Below, in pieces: positions 25,431-34,528 of a DNA stretch of 64,000 bases. The notes below the pieces were generated by a model. That model saw nothing but the letters and a program-made list of their open reading frames with translations, did no database searches and was not told where the DNA came from. Source of the stretch: Nocardia fusca NBRC 14340 (GTDB lineage Bacteria; Actinomycetota; Actinomycetes; Mycobacteriales; Mycobacteriaceae); contig NZ_BDCU01000045.1 in the NCBI RefSeq assembly GCF_001618425.1, forward strand, positions 1 through 64,000, written 5' to 3'. Both the position numbers and the translations under genes were made by a program. Within the stretch, counting starts at the first letter, position 1. Each line of letters starts with the position of its first letter.

Positions 25431-26644
25431 TACGCCTCCTCGGATGTCGACCCCGCGACCCGTGGCTGCTGCGCGGGCGAGGTATCCCCCGGCCCGAGGC
25501 CGGTGCCGGGGGGAGCGTTGACATTGCCGCTGGACACCTTGTCCCGCAACGAGCGCCGATAGATCACGGTAGCCAGCGCGATGAGCAACGTGAACACCAC
25601 CAGCACCCCGGCCAGGCCGCCGATGTAGTAGGCGAGCGTCCAGCAGATGGCGCCGACGATGCCGGCGGCGGGCAGGGTCAGCAGCCAGGCCACGACCATC
25701 CGCCCCATCACCCCCCAGCGCACCTCCGCCCCCTTGCCGAGGCCGGTACCGAGGATCGCGCCGGTGACCGTCTGGGTCGTCGAGAGCGGCAGCCCGAAAT
25801 GCGCGGAGGTCAGGATGATCGCCGCCGACGCCGATTCGGCCGCCAGCCCCTGCGGTGAATCGATATCGACGAGTTTCTTGCCGAGGGTGCGAATGATCCG
25901 CCAGCCGCCGAGGTAGGTGCCGGCCGCGATCGCGAACGCGCACGCGGCCATCACCCACAGCGGCATGGCCGAGTCCGGGGAGAGCTCGCCGTAGGCGATC
26001 AGGGCCAGGAAGATGACGCCCATCGTCTTCTGCGCGTCGTTGGTGCCGTGCGCCAACGACACCAGCGACGCCGACCCGACCTGGCCCCACCGGAACCCGG
26101 TGGTCACCTTGTCCGGGTCGGAGCCGCGGGTGATCCGGTACACCGACCAGGTCCCGATGGCGGAGACCAGGCCGGCGACGACGGGCGCGAGCAGCGCCGG
26201 GATCACGATCTTGTTGATCACCCCGCCCTCCGCGGAGATCCACACCACCCCGCTCCAGCCCAGCGCCGCCAGGGTCGCGCCGATCAATCCGCCGAACAGT
26301 GCGTGCGAGGAACTCGACGGCAGACCGAACAACCAGGTGAGCAGGTTCCAGAGGATGCCGCCGACCAATCCGGCGTAGACGATGAGCAGCAGGTCGTGCC
26401 CGGATACCGCGCCGAGCCGCACGATCCCCTCGGCCACTGTCGCCGCGACCGCCACCGACAGGAACGCGCCCACCAGGTTCAGGACCGCGGACAAGGTGAC
26501 CGCGACCCTGGGGCGGAGCGCCCCGGTAGCTATCGAGGTCGCCATCGCGTTGGCCGTGTCGTGGAAACCGTTGGTGAAGTCGAAAGCCAGCGCCGTGACA
26601 ATGACGACCAAGAGAATGAGCAGCTCAACTGTCACGCCCTGCAT
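25430..26644 (-). CDS. pitA: Low-affinity inorganic phosphate transporter PitA
   Basis: A 404-residue Pit/PHO4-family phosphate-proton symporter with about ten membrane helices. Both inverted family signatures are present: ALAFDFTNGFHDTANAMATSIATGAL near the N-terminus and LAHGTNDAQKTMGVIFLAL in the second half, with GLPSSSSHALFGGLIGAT and GLPLSTTQTVTGAILGTG as substrate-site loops. ATG 26644 is used; GTG 26635 is three codons in and could also serve. First gene of a tightly coupled three-gene unit. Imports phosphate, usually as a metal-phosphate complex. Confidence 0.93.
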   Translation of the reverse strand: MQGVTVELLILLVVIVTALAFDFTNGFHDTANAMATSIATGALRPRVAVTLSAVLNLVGAFLSVAVAATVAEGIVRLGAVSGHDLLLIVYAGLVGGILWNLLTWLFGLPSSSSHALFGGLIGATLAALGWSGVVWISAEGGVINKIVIPALLAPVVAGLVSAIGTWSVYRITRGSDPDKVTTGFRWGQVGSASLVSLAHGTNDAQKTMGVIFLALIAYGELSPDSAMPLWVMAACAFAIAAGTYLGGWRIIRTLGKKLVDIDSPQGLAAESASAAIILTSAHFGLPLSTTQTVTGAILGTGLGKGAEVRWGVMGRMVVAWLLTLPAAGIVGAICWTLAYYIGGLAGVLVVFTLLIALATVIYRRSLRDKVSSGNVNAPPGTGLGPGDTSPAQQPRVAGSTSEEA

Positions 26645-26705
26645 TGTGCGTCATACCCCGGCCGCCCTCTTCCGGCGGGATCGGCCGGTCGCCGAAAGAT
26701 AGCGG

Positions 26706-27962
26706 TCACCTGCGTGTATCGAACGGCACACCGGCTCGGGCGTGGGCGGGCTCCGGTTCCGGCCGCACCATCGCACCCGCCGTGTCCCCCACCCGCCGCG
26801 CGACGATGCCCAGGCAGGCGCAGACCACGATCGCCACGCCCATCGGCACGCCGGTGGCGGGCCCGCCGAGACCGACCAGCGGGGAAACCACCGCGCCCAG
26901 CGCGAACTGCAGCGCGCCCATGAGCGCCGAGGCGGAACCGGCGGCATGGCGCGCCCGGCCGATCGCCAATGCGCTGGCGGTACCCATGACCGTCGGGGTG
27001 GCGGCCACCATCACGAAGAGGACGGGCAGCACCAGCGCCGCGGGCGCACCGGTGGCCAGCAATACGAGCAAGACGGTCGCGGCGGTCAGGATCACCAGCT
27101 GCCCGATCCGCAGGATCGGCGCCGGGCCGAACCGGCCGACGAGCCGGGAGACCACCACGCCGGCCGCCACCATTCCGGCGGCATTGGTGGCGAACACGAT
27201 CGTGTAGGCCCGGTTGGACATGCCGAGCACGTTCTCGATCACGAACGGCGAAGCCGAGATATAGGACATCATCGCGGCGAATCCGAGCGCGAAGGCGAAG
27301 ATGTACCCGAGATAGCCGCGCTCGGAGCCGATACCGCGCAGCGTACGGAGGGTCCCCCCGGCACCGGCGCGGTGTCGCTGCGCCGGTGGCAGCGATTCCG
27401 GCACCACGATCAGCGCGCCCAGGAACATCAGCACGAAGATCCCGCTCAGCACCCAGAATTCCGCCCGCCAGCCGGCGCTCACCAGCACGCCACCGAGCAG
27501 CGGTGCCACCACCGGCGCGATTCCGCCGATGGCGGAGAACAGGGTGAAGAGCCGGGCGGTGGCCGCTCCTTCGGTGCGGTCGGCGCCGACCGCACGACCG
27601 ATGACCAGACCGGCGGAGGCGGTCAGCCCCTGCACGAAACGCATGGCGACGAGCAGCCAGATGGTGGGCGCCAGCGCACAGATCACGGTGACGACGACGG
27701 TGATCGCGGTGGCCACGACGAGTGGCCTGCGCCTGCCGTACCGATCGGAGAGCGGCCCGATGAGCAACTGACCCGCGGCGAGCCCGACGAGAAACGCCGT
27801 CAGCGTGAGCTGCACACTCGCCGCGCTGGTGTCCAGATCGGCGGCGAGGTCGGTGAACGCCGGCAGATACATGTCCACCGCGAACGGCGCCGCCGCCGAG
27901 AGCAGTGCCAGCACCACCAGCAGCAGCCCGGATACCCCGGGGCGCGTTCGGATCGGTAGCAC
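26706..27962 (-). CDS. Bcr/CflA-type multidrug MFS transporter
   Basis: A 418-residue, 12-helix major facilitator of the drug-resistance Bcr/CflA subfamily. Marks: helix 1 motif AAPFAVDMYLPAFTDLAADL, motif A in loop 2-3 GPLSDRYGRRRPLV, and motif C-like GGIAPVVAPLLGGVL in helix 5. Start GTG 27962 is supported by GGGAGGAGG 6 bases upstream. It is divergent from a MarR gene across a 51-bp gap holding an AT-rich palindrome, so it is very probably the MarR target and acts as an inducible efflux pump. Confidence 0.9.
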   Translation of the reverse strand: MLPIRTRPGVSGLLLVVLALLSAAAPFAVDMYLPAFTDLAADLDTSAASVQLTLTAFLVGLAAGQLLIGPLSDRYGRRRPLVVATAITVVVTVICALAPTIWLLVAMRFVQGLTASAGLVIGRAVGADRTEGAATARLFTLFSAIGGIAPVVAPLLGGVLVSAGWRAEFWVLSGIFVLMFLGALIVVPESLPPAQRHRAGAGGTLRTLRGIGSERGYLGYIFAFALGFAAMMSYISASPFVIENVLGMSNRAYTIVFATNAAGMVAAGVVVSRLVGRFGPAPILRIGQLVILTAATVLLVLLATGAPAALVLPVLFVMVAATPTVMGTASALAIGRARHAAGSASALMGALQFALGAVVSPLVGLGGPATGVPMGVAIVVCACLGIVARRVGDTAGAMVRPEPEPAHARAGVPFDTRR

Positions 27963-27981
27963 GATGCCTCCTCCCAGATAC

Positions 27982-27999
27982 TTATTTATACATACATAA
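27982..27999. promoter_or_regulatory. MarR operator between divergent MFS and marR genes
   Basis: TTATTTATACATACATAA matches its own reverse complement at 14 of 18 positions. It sits centrally in the 51-bp intergenic gap, an AT-rich island in GC-rich DNA, the expected place for a MarR dimer to block both promoters. Confidence 0.65.
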
Positions 28000-28013
28000 T
28001 CTATCATGACCGG

Positions 28014-28493
28014 GTGAGCAGCTACCCCTCCGATCTTCGTGCGCTGGACCACGCGCTGCGCGAGGTCGCGCGGGCGGTTCGCAAGGCCACCCCACGTCTC
28101 ACCGGCGCCGAACCGCTCACCGACACCCAGTTCGAAGCGCTGCGAATCATCGTGCACAAACCCGGCGCCGCGGCGGGCGAACTGGCCGCGCTGGCCGGTA
28201 TGCAGCCGAGCAATATGAGTGTGACACTGCGCCAACTGGGCGAATACGGCCTCATCGACCGCGAACCCGACCCGGCGGACCGCCGCTGCAGCCGGATCAT
28301 GCCCACCGAAAAGGCCATCGCGCACGCCCGCGAGATGGAAGCGGTACGTACCCGGCTCGTCCTCGACGCCCTGGACACCCTGACTCCGGACGATCAGCAG
28401 AGTCTGACCGCGGCCATCGGCGGCCTGCGCGCCCTGGCCGACGCGCTCACCGGCGCGACACCGACGCGGACCACCCGCCCGCGCACCGGCTGA
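28014..28493 (+). CDS. MarR family transcriptional regulator
   Basis: A 159-residue MarR-type regulator. The winged-helix DNA-binding part is complete: GAAAGELAALAGMQPSNMSVTLRQLGEYGLIDREPDPADRRCSRIMPT, with the recognition helix and DRR wing. GTG 28014 starts it. It is divergent from an efflux transporter with a palindromic operator in the gap, so it most likely represses both genes until an effector binds. It ends before a strong bidirectional hairpin. Confidence 0.9.
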   Translation: MSSYPSDLRALDHALREVARAVRKATPRLTGAEPLTDTQFEALRIIVHKPGAAAGELAALAGMQPSNMSVTLRQLGEYGLIDREPDPADRRCSRIMPTEKAIAHAREMEAVRTRLVLDALDTLTPDDQQSLTAAIGGLRALADALTGATPTRTTRPRTG

Positions 28494-28512
28494 CCGCCGC
28501 TACCGCCCGCAC

Positions 28513-28553
28513 ACCGGTACTACCCACCCGGTTTCCGGGCGGGTAGTACCGGT
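28513..28553. terminator. Bidirectional hairpin terminator
   Basis: A 13-bp perfect stem (ACCGGTACTACCC with GGGTAGTACCGGT) continued by an inner CCCGG/CCGGG arm around TTT. It lies between the convergent marR and acyl-CoA dehydrogenase genes and would stop transcription from both sides. Confidence 0.75.
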
Positions 28554-28557
28554 CGGA

Positions 28558-30381
28558 TCAGAACGCCTCTTCGGGCATGCTCATGATGTCGGTGTCGATC
28601 GCCGCGAGGATCTCCTTGGTCGCGGTGAGGGTGGGCAACACGTTCTTCGCGAAGAAACTCGCCACCCCGACCTTGCCCGTGTAGAACGGCCGATCGCGCT
28701 CGTCCGCCGTGGCCAATGCCGCCGTGGCGACCTCCGCCTGCACCAGCAGCCGCCAGCCGATCAGCAGATCGCCCACCGCCAGCAGGAACCGCACCGAGCC
28801 GAGACCCACCTTGTACAGCTCGGTGGGTTCGGACTGCGCGGCCACGACATAGCCGGTCAGCGACCCCGCCATCGCCTGGACATCCGCCAGCGCGGTGCGC
28901 AGCAGGGCCCGCTCGGTGTCCAGCCGGCCGGTGGGCGCATCCAGGAAAGCGGTGATCTGGCCGAAGATCTGCCCCGCCGCGGCGCCCTTGTCCCGGATGA
29001 TCTTGCGGAAGAAGAAGTCCTGCGCCTGGATGGCGGTGGTGCCCTCGTACAGCGAGTCGATCTTCGCGTCACGGATGTACTGCTCGATCGGGTAGTCCTG
29101 GAGATAGCCCGAACCGCCCAGGGTCTGCAGCGATTCGGTCAGGTACTGATAGGCCCGCTCGGAGCCGACACCCTTGACGATGGGCAGCAGGAAATCGTCT
29201 ATCCGGTGCGCCGTTTCGGCATCCACCCCGGAAACCAGTTGCGCCACATCGGCATCCTGGTGGATCGCGGTGTAGAGGTAGACCGCGCGCATACCCTCGG
29301 CATAGGCCTTCTGCATCGCGAGACTGCGCCGAACATCGGGATGCCGGGTGATCGGGACCCGGGGCGCGGTCTTGTCGGTCATCCGGGTCAGGTCGGCGCC
29401 CTGCACCCGCTCCTTCGCGTAGGCGAGCGCGTTCAGGTAGCCGGTGGACAGGGTCCCGCTGGATTTGACGCCGACCATCATGCGCGCGTTTTCGATGACC
29501 TTGAACATCTGGGCGATCCCGTTGTGGCTGTCGCCGACCAGCCAGCCCACGGCGGGCTTCGCGCCGCCGAAGGTGAGTTCACAGGTGGGCGAGGACTTCA
29601 GGCCCATCTTGTGTTCGACACCCGTCACGTACACGCCGTTGCGCTCGCCCAGTTCCAGGGTCTGCGGATCGAACAGGAATTTCGGCACGTAGAACAGGGA
29701 CAGGCCCTTGGTGCCCGGCCCCGCGCCCTCGGGCCGCGCCAGCACCAGGTGGAAGACGTTTTCCGCGGTGTCGCCGACATCGGCGCCGGAGATGAAACGT
29801 TTGACGCCCTCGATATGCCAGGTGCCGTCGGGCTGTTCGACCGCTTTGGCCCGGCCCGCACCCACATCCGAACCCGCGTCGGGCTCGGTGAGCACCATGG
29901 TGCCCTGCCAGTGCCGATCGAAACCGGCGGCGGCCCAATGCTTCTGCTGGTCGGTGCCGATTCCGAACAGGACCTGCGCCATCACCGCACCCATATCGAA
30001 GAACACCGCGGCCGGGTTGGCGCAGGTGATCATCTCGCTCACCGCCCAGCACAGCGCGGCGGGAGCGGGCATCCCGCCCATCTCCTCGGGTTTACCGAGG
30101 CGGTTCCAGCCGGCGTCCCGGACGGCATGGACGGTCTTGGCCAACGGTTCCGGGACGGTGACCGAGTGGGTGTCCGGGACGAACTCCACCGGATCCCGGT
30201 CGGCGGCCGCGAAGGATTCCGCCACCGGTCCTTCGGCCAGGCGTTTCACCTCCGCCAGGATCTCTCGCGCGGTATCGGTGTCCAGGTCCCCGTACGCGCC
30301 GGCGTCGAGAATTTTGCCCAATTCGAACACCTCGAAGAGGTTGAATTCGATATCACGCAGATTCGCCTGGTAGTGACCCAC
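28558..30381 (-). CDS. Acyl-CoA dehydrogenase (FadE5-like)
   Basis: A 607-residue acyl-CoA dehydrogenase of the long, two-part type represented by M. tuberculosis FadE5. It introduces the alpha-beta double bond in fatty acyl-CoA using FAD. Seen: N-terminal HYQANLRDIEFNLFEVFELG, FAD/substrate segment GTMVLTEPDAGSDVGAGRAKA, GLKSSPTCELTFGGA, and catalytic-domain QTLGGSGYLQDYPIEQYIRDAKIDSLYEGTT. GTG 30381 is chosen because AGGAGG lies 7 bases upstream; an in-frame upstream extension has no such support. Stands alone, fits the region's fatty-acid theme. Confidence 0.9.
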   Translation of the reverse strand: MGHYQANLRDIEFNLFEVFELGKILDAGAYGDLDTDTAREILAEVKRLAEGPVAESFAAADRDPVEFVPDTHSVTVPEPLAKTVHAVRDAGWNRLGKPEEMGGMPAPAALCWAVSEMITCANPAAVFFDMGAVMAQVLFGIGTDQQKHWAAAGFDRHWQGTMVLTEPDAGSDVGAGRAKAVEQPDGTWHIEGVKRFISGADVGDTAENVFHLVLARPEGAGPGTKGLSLFYVPKFLFDPQTLELGERNGVYVTGVEHKMGLKSSPTCELTFGGAKPAVGWLVGDSHNGIAQMFKVIENARMMVGVKSSGTLSTGYLNALAYAKERVQGADLTRMTDKTAPRVPITRHPDVRRSLAMQKAYAEGMRAVYLYTAIHQDADVAQLVSGVDAETAHRIDDFLLPIVKGVGSERAYQYLTESLQTLGGSGYLQDYPIEQYIRDAKIDSLYEGTTAIQAQDFFFRKIIRDKGAAAGQIFGQITAFLDAPTGRLDTERALLRTALADVQAMAGSLTGYVVAAQSEPTELYKVGLGSVRFLLAVGDLLIGWRLLVQAEVATAALATADERDRPFYTGKVGVASFFAKNVLPTLTATKEILAAIDTDIMSMPEEAF

Positions 30382-30549
30382 GGCTGTCCTCCTGGTCGGT
30401 ACGGTCGGCGGCCGGGCCGACCGCCTGGTTACAGGCTTTTTGACATCGTACGAACTGAAGGGTGCCGGACCAGGCGCCGGGTACGCAACCGTAGCCTCAC
30501 GGGCCCGGCCCAAGTCCGCCGGCAGTGTCCGGGACGGCGCGTTATCGCC

Positions 30550-31419
30550 TCAACAACCCGGCTGCAACGGCCAGCACTCCACCGGGCCCGCGGGCGTGGG
30601 TACGGCCGGCGCGACGGTGGTGCTGGGGGCCGCCGGTTCGGCGGCGGGACCGTCGGCGAGCAGGGAACCGGCGATCGCGCCCAGCACTATCAATACGCCC
30701 AGCACCGCGACCCCCAGCACCGCCCAGCCGATGATGTCCTGGGTGGGGCCGGAATCCGGGCGGCGCCAGCCGGGCCGCTCGCGCGGTTTCCGCGGCGGCT
30801 CCGGCAGTTTGTCCTCGAAGCCGGCGGCGATCAATTCGGCGCGATCCGGCGCCCAGCCGGTGAGCGCCCGGGTGGCCGCGCAGACCCGGCCCAGCGTCCA
30901 GCGGGGCGACCCGGGGGCGAAATTCTCCAGGAAGATCCGCAGTTCGGTGGATTCGACCGCGTTCCCGACCACCACATCCAGTCCCGGCCGCAGAGTTTCC
31001 CGGCCCGGCCGCAGTACCACGCCCCGCATGGGGACCAGCACCACCGCCCCGCACAGCTGTCCGGGATCGTAGGTGGCGCGTTCGAAGGTCAGCTCGACCT
31101 CCCGCACCGCGCTCTCCAACTGCCGAATCGGATTCGCGCCGAATTCCAGTTCCAGATCCGCGGCGGCCGCGCCCACCTGCCACGGCCGGTCCTGGGAAAC
31201 CGTGAGCACACCGCTCTGCCGCCTACGGAACCCGACCACCTCGATCACGAGAACACCCTGGGGTGTCCAGATCACCGCCCCGATCTGCCGGGTCCCGCGC
31301 TGGGTGCCGATCCGCAGGTCGACGATGGCAAGGCCGGTCGTCGGCAACTGCCGCAGGCACTCCACGAATTCCTTTTCGGCCGCGGATAGTTCCGCCCGAT
31401 CGTCGACCTTCACCAGCAT
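30550..31419 (-). CDS. NERD-domain membrane protein
   Basis: A 289-residue protein. Residues about 20-110 resemble the NERD (nuclease-related) domain: LAIVDLRIGTQRGTRQIGAV, TPQGVLVIEVVGF. Near the C-terminus is one hydrophobic helix (IIGWAVLGVAVLGVLIVLGAIAG) followed by a Pro/Ala-rich tail with two cysteines (VECWPLQPGC). Where typical NERD domains have an E-x-K pair, this one reads IEVVGF, so nuclease activity is doubtful. Role unknown. Confidence 0.65.
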   Translation of the reverse strand: MLVKVDDRAELSAAEKEFVECLRQLPTTGLAIVDLRIGTQRGTRQIGAVIWTPQGVLVIEVVGFRRRQSGVLTVSQDRPWQVGAAAADLELEFGANPIRQLESAVREVELTFERATYDPGQLCGAVVLVPMRGVVLRPGRETLRPGLDVVVGNAVESTELRIFLENFAPGSPRWTLGRVCAATRALTGWAPDRAELIAAGFEDKLPEPPRKPRERPGWRRPDSGPTQDIIGWAVLGVAVLGVLIVLGAIAGSLLADGPAAEPAAPSTTVAPAVPTPAGPVECWPLQPGC

Positions 31420-31592
31420 CGTGCTCTACCTCTGCCGCGTGTCGTTGCCCCTCATGCCACCACCGACCCCCATGTCGATCATGACCCGCCAGTCCCTTTC
31501 GTACCACTCATATGACCTGCGGCTCAGGCGAATCGGGAATCAGCGCCCCGGATCTCGGGGCGCCGCTACCCGGTACGGCACCCGTGCGGGTC

Positions 31593-31970
31593 TCAGACCC
31601 ATTGCACGAGCTGGTAGATGATCCCGTTCCGATCGGTCGTCTGGAAGTAGCGTTCCCCCCATTCCTCGGTCTCGACGGGGGTGACGATCGGAGCGCCTCC
31701 CTTCTGCAGGCGCGCGTATTCGGTGTCGATATCGGCCACCACGAACACCACGAGCAGCCCGTCCCCGGCGGAGCCGGCGGCGCGTTCGGGTTTGAAGGTG
31801 GACAGGCCGGTGCGCAGGTAGATGAGGTTCATTCCCGCTTCCGGATGGGCGAGCGAGACGAAACCGTCGGCCGCCATCTGCTCGGTGAAGCCGAAATGGG
31901 TGGTGACGAACTCCGCCGATGCGGCCGGGTCGGCAACGTTCAGCGAGATGGCAGAACCGGTGATTCGCAT
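31593..31970 (-). CDS. VOC (glyoxalase/bleomycin-resistance) family protein
   Basis: A 125-residue single-domain VOC protein. Two beta-alpha-beta-beta-beta modules are visible: ITGSAISLNVADPAASAEFVTTHFGF and DGLLVVFVVADIDTEYARLQKGG ... YFQTTDRNGIIYQLVQWV. GGAGGTCAT directly precedes ATG 31970, deciding the start. The inverted repeat ACACC-GTAT-GGTGT (31991-32004) lies 21 bp upstream. Could bind a small hydrophobic compound or metal; substrate unknown. Confidence 0.85.
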   Translation of the reverse strand: MRITGSAISLNVADPAASAEFVTTHFGFTEQMAADGFVSLAHPEAGMNLIYLRTGLSTFKPERAAGSAGDGLLVVFVVADIDTEYARLQKGGAPIVTPVETEEWGERYFQTTDRNGIIYQLVQWV

Positions 31971-31990
31971 ATGACCTCCGTTTTCCAAAA

Positions 31991-32004
31991 ACACCGTATG
32001 GTGT
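31991..32004. promoter_or_regulatory. Candidate operator upstream of the VOC gene
   Basis: Inverted repeat ACACC-GTAT-GGTGT, just upstream of the ribosome binding site of the VOC gene and in the gap to the divergent patatin gene. No adjacent regulator gene; the size fits a TetR-type or small HTH protein. Confidence 0.4.
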
Positions 32005-32147
32005 ACGTAGTATTTGTACCCGATGGGATCGCCGACCGCAGCGTGATCCGCCGCACGCCGGAGACTTCCCGGAGCCGACCGGCGGCCCTCGGCGATACCG
32101 ACCGGTCGCGCCCGGCAGAACCCGCCCCCTCCGGCTAATCTCGTGCC

Positions 32148-33041
32148 ATGCCTGACGCCCGGCCCACCGCAACGCCCACGATCGCGCTGGTACTGGGAGG
32201 CGGTGGCCCGGTCGGCATCGCCTGGCTGAGCGGCCTGGCGATCGGTCTACGCGACGCCGGAATCGATCTGGCGCTGGCCGACCGCATCATCGGCACCTCC
32301 GCCGGGGCGGTCGTCGGCTCGGCTCTCGCCTCCGGGATCGATATCGCTACGCTGCTGACCCCACGACCGCGGAACGCCGAACCGGCCCGGCACGACTACG
32401 CACCGCTGCTGGAGATCGCTTCGCTGCTGCGCGCCGTCGACCAGGATCGCGACCTGGTACTCCAACGGGTCGGCGAGCTCGCACTGGGCGCCCGCACCGG
32501 CGACCCGGCGGTGCACATCGACCGCATCGGCTCACTCGTCGGTTTCGCCGAATGGCCCGAGCACGATCTGCGGATCGCCGCCATCGATATCGGGTCGGGG
32601 ACCCTCACCGCCTGGACTCGGGACGGCGCCGCCACCCTCGTCGAGGCGCTCGCCTCGAGTACCGCGGTGCCCGGCGTATTCCCCCCGATCGAGATCGCCG
32701 GCCGGCACTACATCGACGGCGGGGTCCGCTCCACCGTCAATGCCGACCTCGCCGTGGGCCACGATGTGATCGTGATCCTGGAACCGCTGGCCCATGTGTA
32801 TCCGCGCACCCGCGCCGACCGGGAACTCGGACCGGCCCGGGAGATCTCGATACGCCCGGACGATATCGCCGTCGCCGCGTTCGGCACCGACCTCTTCGCC
32901 GACACCGCCCTCCATCCGGCCTACGAATCCGGCGTCCGGCAGGCGGCGGCAGCAGCGGCCGAACTGAAGGAATTCTGGCCCGCCGCACCGACCGCCGGGC
33001 CGGTCGGGTCAGATCACGCGCGGACCGCGGGCGGCGCGTAG
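32148..33041 (+). CDS. Patatin-like phospholipase (RssA type)
   Basis: A 297-residue patatin-family serine acyl hydrolase. The oxyanion loop is LVLGGGGPVGIAWLSGLA, the nucleophile elbow GTSAGAVVGSAL, and the dyad aspartate YIDGGVRSTVNADLA. It has no signal peptide and no transmembrane helix, so it is presumably cytoplasmic. Bacterial members hydrolyse phospholipids or other esters; the specific substrate is not evident. Confidence 0.9.
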   Translation: MPDARPTATPTIALVLGGGGPVGIAWLSGLAIGLRDAGIDLALADRIIGTSAGAVVGSALASGIDIATLLTPRPRNAEPARHDYAPLLEIASLLRAVDQDRDLVLQRVGELALGARTGDPAVHIDRIGSLVGFAEWPEHDLRIAAIDIGSGTLTAWTRDGAATLVEALASSTAVPGVFPPIEIAGRHYIDGGVRSTVNADLAVGHDVIVILEPLAHVYPRTRADRELGPAREISIRPDDIAVAAFGTDLFADTALHPAYESGVRQAAAAAAELKEFWPAAPTAGPVGSDHARTAGGA

Positions 33042-33341
33042 GCCGCTGCGCGCCTGACCGGCACGGGCCGGCACCGGTGGGATGAGTGCCGCGTCCACCC
33101 CGATCCGCTGCGCGAGGCGCCGAGGCCGGGCATGGCCCGGTCCATGCCGTGGCGCCCTGGTGAGAGCCGTTCCCGGTCGATCTTTCCGGCGAGCCGGATT
33201 TCCGCCCCGGGTGCGCGCAATCGTCCCGAAACTATTGCCGCACCCGCCTTTCCGGGCCATCTCGCCCGCCCGGCGCATCCGGCCTGGCGCCACCGGCAGC
33301 GCCGCGCTAATATAAGTTCAAGCTTATAAAGGGAGGAAGAC
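33042..33341. other. Intergenic region upstream of the SRPBCC-ArsR pair
   Basis: About 300 bp. Apart from the palindromic operator at 33311-33328 and the ribosome binding site GGGAGGA before 33342, nothing recognisable; open frames here lack homology. Confidence 0.4.
33311..33328. promoter_or_regulatory. ArsR-type operator
   Basis: TATAAG-TTCAAG-CTTATA, an 18-bp inverted repeat in an AT-rich patch immediately before the SRPBCC-arsR operon, where the co-encoded ArsR repressor would be expected to bind. Confidence 0.65.
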
Positions 33342-33998
33342 ATGGGTTTGCTCACCGATCCCGCCGCCATCGCAGGACTGGTCGCCCGGGAGGTCCGCAC
33401 CGCCGAACGGCAGGGAGCGGTCACCCGGATCGCCGTGGCGCGGCGCACCTACGCCACCGATCCGGAGGATCTGTGGGAGGCACTCACCGATATCGAGCGG
33501 ATTCCGCGCTGGTTCCTGCCGATCACCGGCGAGTTGGCCGTCGGCGGCAGGTATCAGCTCGAAGGAAATGCCGGCGGTGTGGTCGAAGAATGTGAACGAC
33601 CGAAACGGTTCGCGGTGACCTGGGAGATGGGACCCATGGTTTCCTGGCTCGAAATCCGGCTCGAACCCGGCGCCGGCGGGACCACACTCGAATTGGTGCA
33701 CGAAGCACCGGTCGATCCGGATATGTGGAAACAATTCGGCCCCGGCGCGGTGGGCGTCGGCTGGGATCTGGCACTCATGGGACTCGGCCTGCATCTGGAA
33801 ACCGGCGCCGGAGTCGACCCGGCGATGGCGCTGGAATTCCCGGCCACCCCGGAAGGCCGGGATTTCGTCCGGGCCGCGGCGAGCGGCTGGGCGGAGGCGG
33901 CGATCGCCGACGGTGACGATCCGGCGCAGGCCCGGGCGGGCGCCGAGGCGACCACCGGCTTCTACACCGTCACCCCCGAGGAGGAGGAGCGATCCTGA
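33342..33998 (+). CDS. SRPBCC/AHSA1-type domain protein
   Basis: A 218-residue START/Bet v1-like (SRPBCC, AHSA1-type) protein. Start of the fold: IAVARRTYATDPEDLWEALTDIERIPRWFLPITGELAVGGRYQLEGNAGG; middle: WEMGPMVSWLEIRLEPGAGGTTLELVHEAP; a C-terminal helix ends it. GGGAGGA sits 8 bases before ATG. It overlaps the ArsR gene by one base (TGATG), the common arrangement of an ArsR repressor with an AHSA1 ligand-binding protein. Ligand unknown. Confidence 0.87.
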   Translation: MGLLTDPAAIAGLVAREVRTAERQGAVTRIAVARRTYATDPEDLWEALTDIERIPRWFLPITGELAVGGRYQLEGNAGGVVEECERPKRFAVTWEMGPMVSWLEIRLEPGAGGTTLELVHEAPVDPDMWKQFGPGAVGVGWDLALMGLGLHLETGAGVDPAMALEFPATPEGRDFVRAAASGWAEAAIADGDDPAQARAGAEATTGFYTVTPEEEERS

Positions 33999-34396
33999 TG
34001 GGCCGGCCCGCCCCGGCGAATGTGTTCGAGGCACTCGGCGATCCGGTGCGCCGCGCGATACTGCAACTGGTGGCCGGCGGTGAACGGTCCGCCGGCGCCC
34101 TGGTCGAGGAGATCCGCGAGTACACCCCGATCTCACAACCCGCTGTCTCCCAGCATCTCAAGGTGTTGCGGGAAGCCGGCCTGGTCCGCGTGCGCTCGGA
34201 AACCAACCGCCGCTTCTACGCACTGGAACCCGACGGGCTGGCCGCCGCCCGGGAATGGCTCGCCGAACTGGTGGATCCGCTGGCCGGGTTCGCCCAACCC
34301 CTCGATGCCCTGGCGACCGAGGTCGCCCGCGGCAAACGCGAACGCCGTGGGAAGAGCACCGGAGCAGCAACGGATCGTACGGACCGCACCGCCTGA
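33998..34396 (+). CDS. ArsR family HTH regulator
   Basis: A 132-residue metal-independent ArsR-type winged-helix protein. Core: NVFEALGDPVRRAILQLVAGGERSAGALVEEIR, recognition helix ISQPAVSQHLKVLREAGLV and wing SETNRRFYALEPDGL. No metal-binding ELCVCDL motif, so it is likely to respond to something other than a metal. Coupled to the SRPBCC gene and probably binds the 18-bp palindrome at 33311-33328. Confidence 0.9.
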   Translation: MGRPAPANVFEALGDPVRRAILQLVAGGERSAGALVEEIREYTPISQPAVSQHLKVLREAGLVRVRSETNRRFYALEPDGLAAAREWLAELVDPLAGFAQPLDALATEVARGKRERRGKSTGAATDRTDRTA

Positions 34397-34528
34397 CGGT
34401 CGCTTCGATTCCCCTTGCACCACTGCAGCGGTAGGCCAGGTATCGCCGGATCAGTCGAGCCGGGGTCGTGGTCGATCCGGCGAACAATCCGAGTGTCGAG
34501 GATGCCCGGCGTCCAGGATGATGGAGAT

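Noticed and set aside
29206..31389. 727-codon plus-strand open frame across fadE and the NERD gene
   Set aside because: Antisense to two well supported genes; no motifs.
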